Shown one piece after another: positions 62,001 through 64,000 of a DNA stretch of 64,000 bases. A program made the translations under genes and the position numbers. A model generated the notes under the pieces. It made no database searches, was not told the DNA's origin, and worked only from the letters and a program-made list of their open reading frames with translations. Each line of letters opens with the position of its first letter. Within the stretch, counting starts at the first letter, position 1. This stretch comes from Ramlibacter sp. (GTDB lineage Bacteria > Pseudomonadota > Gammaproteobacteria > Burkholderiales > Burkholderiaceae_C): positions 558,001 through 622,000 of the forward strand of contig JAHBZN010000003.1 in assembly GCA_019635415.1 (NCBI GenBank), written 5' to 3'.

Positions 62001-62672
62001 TCACGGTGCCGGGGGCAGGCGCACCACGCCAGCCCGCTGCGCGGCCATCACGGCTTCGGTGCGCGTGTTGGCGTCGAAGTGACGCAGCACCGACACCACG
62101 TGGTTGCGCACAGTGTTCTCGCTCAAGGCCAGGCGGTTGGCGATGCCCTTGTTGCTCAGCCCCTCGCACAGCAGCGTCAGCACGTCGATCTGGCGGGCCG
62201 ACAGCGCGGCCGCCGGTGCCGCCTCGGCGGCAGCCCCGGCGCCAGGGTCCCCGTGGCCGAGCCGCCGCCCCTCGCGCAGCCCCTGCGCGGCCACGCGGCG
62301 GATGTGGTCGGGCGCCGCGGTCTTGCTCACGAACATGTTGGCGCCGCGCTGCAAGGCCTGCGCCACGCGGGCTCCGGAGTCGTTCGCGCTCAGAACCACC
62401 AGCGCGGCTTCGGGCCAGCGGCGGCGCAGCAGCGCCAGCCCTTCGATGCCGTTGACGCCCGGCAGCTCCACGTCCAGCAACACCACCTGCACCTCGTGCG
62501 GCAGGCTCAGTGCCTCGCTCAGGCTGCCCGCTTCAAGGATCTGCCGGGGACTCAGCAGGCTGTCGGCCAGGATCATGGCCAGCCCGGCCCTGAACAGGGC
62601 GTGGTCGTCCACCAGCAGGATGCGCGCATCGCCGCGGGCCAAGGGAGTGGCGGGGGCGGGTAAGGTGTCCAT
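62001..62672 (-). CDS. NarL/LuxR-type response regulator
   Basis: A 223-aa regulator: receiver with Asp22-Asp23 and phospho-acceptor Asp67 (VVLLDVELPG) and Lys in FVSKTAAPDH. An Ala/Gly-rich linker leads to a LuxR helix-turn-helix (LSARQIDVLTLLCEGLSNKG, LALSENTVRNHVVSVLRHF). First gene of the pair with the hybrid kinase; divergent from the two-partner-secretion gene over a 102-bp gap, so this gene is a candidate regulator of it. Confidence 0.92.
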   Translation of the reverse strand: MDTLPAPATPLARGDARILLVDDHALFRAGLAMILADSLLSPRQILEAGSLSEALSLPHEVQVVLLDVELPGVNGIEGLALLRRRWPEAALVVLSANDSGARVAQALQRGANMFVSKTAAPDHIRRVAAQGLREGRRLGHGDPGAGAAAEAAPAAALSARQIDVLTLLCEGLSNKGIANRLALSENTVRNHVVSVLRHFDANTRTEAVMAAQRAGVVRLPPAP

Positions 62673-62774
62673 GGGCCGATTCTGGCGAGATTTCGGGCTT
62701 GTCGCGCAATTCGGGGCGTCCAGTAGTCCGGATGTACCAATGACGCGGCCGGCTGTTGCAGGCAGTATCCGGGC

Positions 62775-64000
62775 ATGCCAAACCCTGTCCGCCCTGTTCG
62801 TGCCGTGGTTGCCATTGCGTTGGCGTGCAGGTGCTGCGCCCTGGCGGCGCAGCCCTCGCCCGCCGCACCTGATGCGGGCCGCCTCCTGGAGCAGACCGCG
62901 CCCGGCCTGCCGGTGCCCCCTTCAGGCCGCTCCGTGCTGCCGGCGCCGGTAGCGCCGGCAGCGCCGTTGGCGGACGCCACGTCGGTGCGGGTCAATGGCC
63001 TCTCCTTCAGCGGCAACAGCGTGTTTTCGGCGGCCGAGCTCACGGCCCTCATGGGCGATGTGGTTGGCCGCACCGTGAGTTGGGGCGAACTCAACCAGGC
63101 GGTGCAGCGCATCACGGCGGCCTACCAGGCGCGAGGCTACGTCGTGGCGCGCGCCCTGATCCCGCGGCAGGATCTCGCGGCGCGCCAGCAAGTGCTGCAG
63201 GTGCAGGTGCTGGAAGGCCGGCTGGGCGCGGTGAGCCTGCCCCCCGGCGCGGCGGGCGAGCCGGCGGCGCTGGCCGCGGCGCTGCTGCAGGCCCAGGGCC
63301 TGCAGGCGGGCGTGCCGCTGCGGCGTGAGCCGCTGGAGCGCGCCGTGTTGCTGCTGGGCGAGCGCCTGGGCGACGACGCCAGCGTCACGCTGTCGGCCGG
63401 GCCCACCGTGGGCAGCACCGATGTCGCGGTGGTCCTGCCTACGGGGCGCCCTACCTGGCGCGGCCAGTGGCGGTTGGACAACCAGGGCAACCGCTACGCG
63501 GGCGAATGGCGCACCAGCGGCGAAGCCCGCCGGGCCTCGCTGGCCACCCAGGGCGACGCCCTGGGCCTGCGCGGCATCGTCGCAAGCGGCCTGCAATACC
63601 TGAGCGCCGACTACCAGGTGCCTGTGGGTTACGACGGCTGGCAGCTGGGTGCCGTCGCCTCGGCGCTGCGCTACGAGCTGTGCTGCGAATTTGCCGCGCT
63701 GGGGGCTCAGGGCGATGCGCAGATCCTGGGGGCCAGTGCCCGCTACCCGCTGCGGCTGGGCGCGCAGGGCGCGTTGTTCTTCCACGCCACGCTGGCGCAG
63801 CGCAATAGCAAGGACCAGACCCGTGCCGGCACCGTGGCCGACAAAACTGCCCGCACCACAGAGCTGGGCTTCAGCTTCAACCGCGCCAGTGCGTCAGAGC
63901 TGGAGGCCGGGCAACTCATGTTCACGCTGGGCCGGCTCGACCTCTCCGCCACACCCGCCGCGCTGGCCGCCGATGCGGTGGCGGCGCAGTCGCAGGGCGG
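62775..64000 (+). CDS. Two-partner secretion transporter, ShlB/FhaC/HecB family (C-terminus off window)
   Basis: TpsB-type outer-membrane transporter, frame open for 408 codons from the ATG at 62775 to the window end. Signal peptide with an unusual Cys cluster (ALACRCCALAAQ), a proline-rich stretch, then a POTRA_2-type domain (about residues 70-155: VNGLSFSGNSVFSAAELTAL, AYQARGYVVARALIPRQD, VQVLEGRLGAVSL). The start of the ShlB beta-barrel follows (WRLDNQGNRYAGEWR, YLSADYQVPVGYDGWQLG). Its secreted TpsA partner is probably just beyond the right edge. Confidence 0.92.
   Translation, partial: MPNPVRPVRAVVAIALACRCCALAAQPSPAAPDAGRLLEQTAPGLPVPPSGRSVLPAPVAPAAPLADATSVRVNGLSFSGNSVFSAAELTALMGDVVGRTVSWGELNQAVQRITAAYQARGYVVARALIPRQDLAARQQVLQVQVLEGRLGAVSLPPGAAGEPAALAAALLQAQGLQAGVPLRREPLERAVLLLGERLGDDASVTLSAGPTVGSTDVAVVLPTGRPTWRGQWRLDNQGNRYAGEWRTSGEARRASLATQGDALGLRGIVASGLQYLSADYQVPVGYDGWQLGAVASALRYELCCEFAALGAQGDAQILGASARYPLRLGAQGALFFHATLAQRNSKDQTRAGTVADKTARTTELGFSFNRASASELEAGQLMFTLGRLDLSATPAALAADAVAAQSQG

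Overview
The window is a high-GC chromosomal segment with dense, mostly overlapping genes and short leaders. It carries no rRNA or tRNA gene, transposase, phage gene or CRISPR array that I can see. Gene content and order (yajC-secD-secF followed by a DUF1631 gene; LysM protein-dprA-smg; def-lipoprotein-fmt-azlCD-pgk; a fused indolepyruvate:ferredoxin oxidoreductase next to an Lrp-type gene) fit a betaproteobacterium of the Burkholderiales, most likely Comamonadaceae. This is inferred from remembered family and synteny patterns, not from a search. Five dispersed copies of one roughly 60-bp repeat, three of them inside conserved genes, point the same way.

Layout. 1-3660: a partial FAD-dependent oxidoreductase, a secreted glutathione peroxidase, a ferritin-like diiron protein and an rfaE2-type adenylyltransferase. 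3671-5144: an ECF41 sigma factor and its carboxymuconolactone-decarboxylase partner, each behind an identical promoter. 5161-10142 (minus): a five-gene, translationally coupled operon with an RsbW-like kinase, a membrane SpoIIE phosphatase, a periplasmic binding protein, a STAS protein and an MpaB/DUF2236 oxygenase-like protein. 10200-16671 (minus): a TetR (CecR-like)-controlled RND efflux operon. 16735-19325 (minus): a small acyl-carrier-protein/ketosynthase/reductase cluster behind a tandem 11-bp repeat. 19430-29926: glnE, and divergently yhdP, a nitrilase-family amidase and a PAS sensor kinase with a FixJ-like regulator. 29958-33694: a small membrane protein, mltA, a small lipoprotein and a Tat-exported PhoX-type phosphatase behind a PHO box. 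33757-37984: an Lrp-type regulator and the large indolepyruvate oxidoreductase around a long palindrome.

38121-43885: Sec translocon accessory genes and a DUF1631 gene. 43947-48068 (minus): a Gly-rich lipoprotein, smg, dprA and a LysM protein. 48265-52601: def, lipoprotein, fmt, azlC, azlD, pgk. 52605-58425 (minus): an osmoadaptation unit, namely N-acetylglutaminylglutamine amide synthesis (asnO, ngg, M42 peptidase) ending in an MscS channel. 58742-60193: pyruvate kinase. 60190-64000: a hybrid sensor kinase and NarL-type regulator divergent from a two-partner-secretion transporter cut by the window end.

The least conventional unit is the 5161-10142 partner-switching operon, in which a periplasmic binding protein and a predicted haem oxygenase are coupled to an Rsb-type phosphatase/kinase/antagonist set. 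The cleanest regulatory reading is the ECF41 pair: both promoters share the same elements with the same 16-nt spacer.
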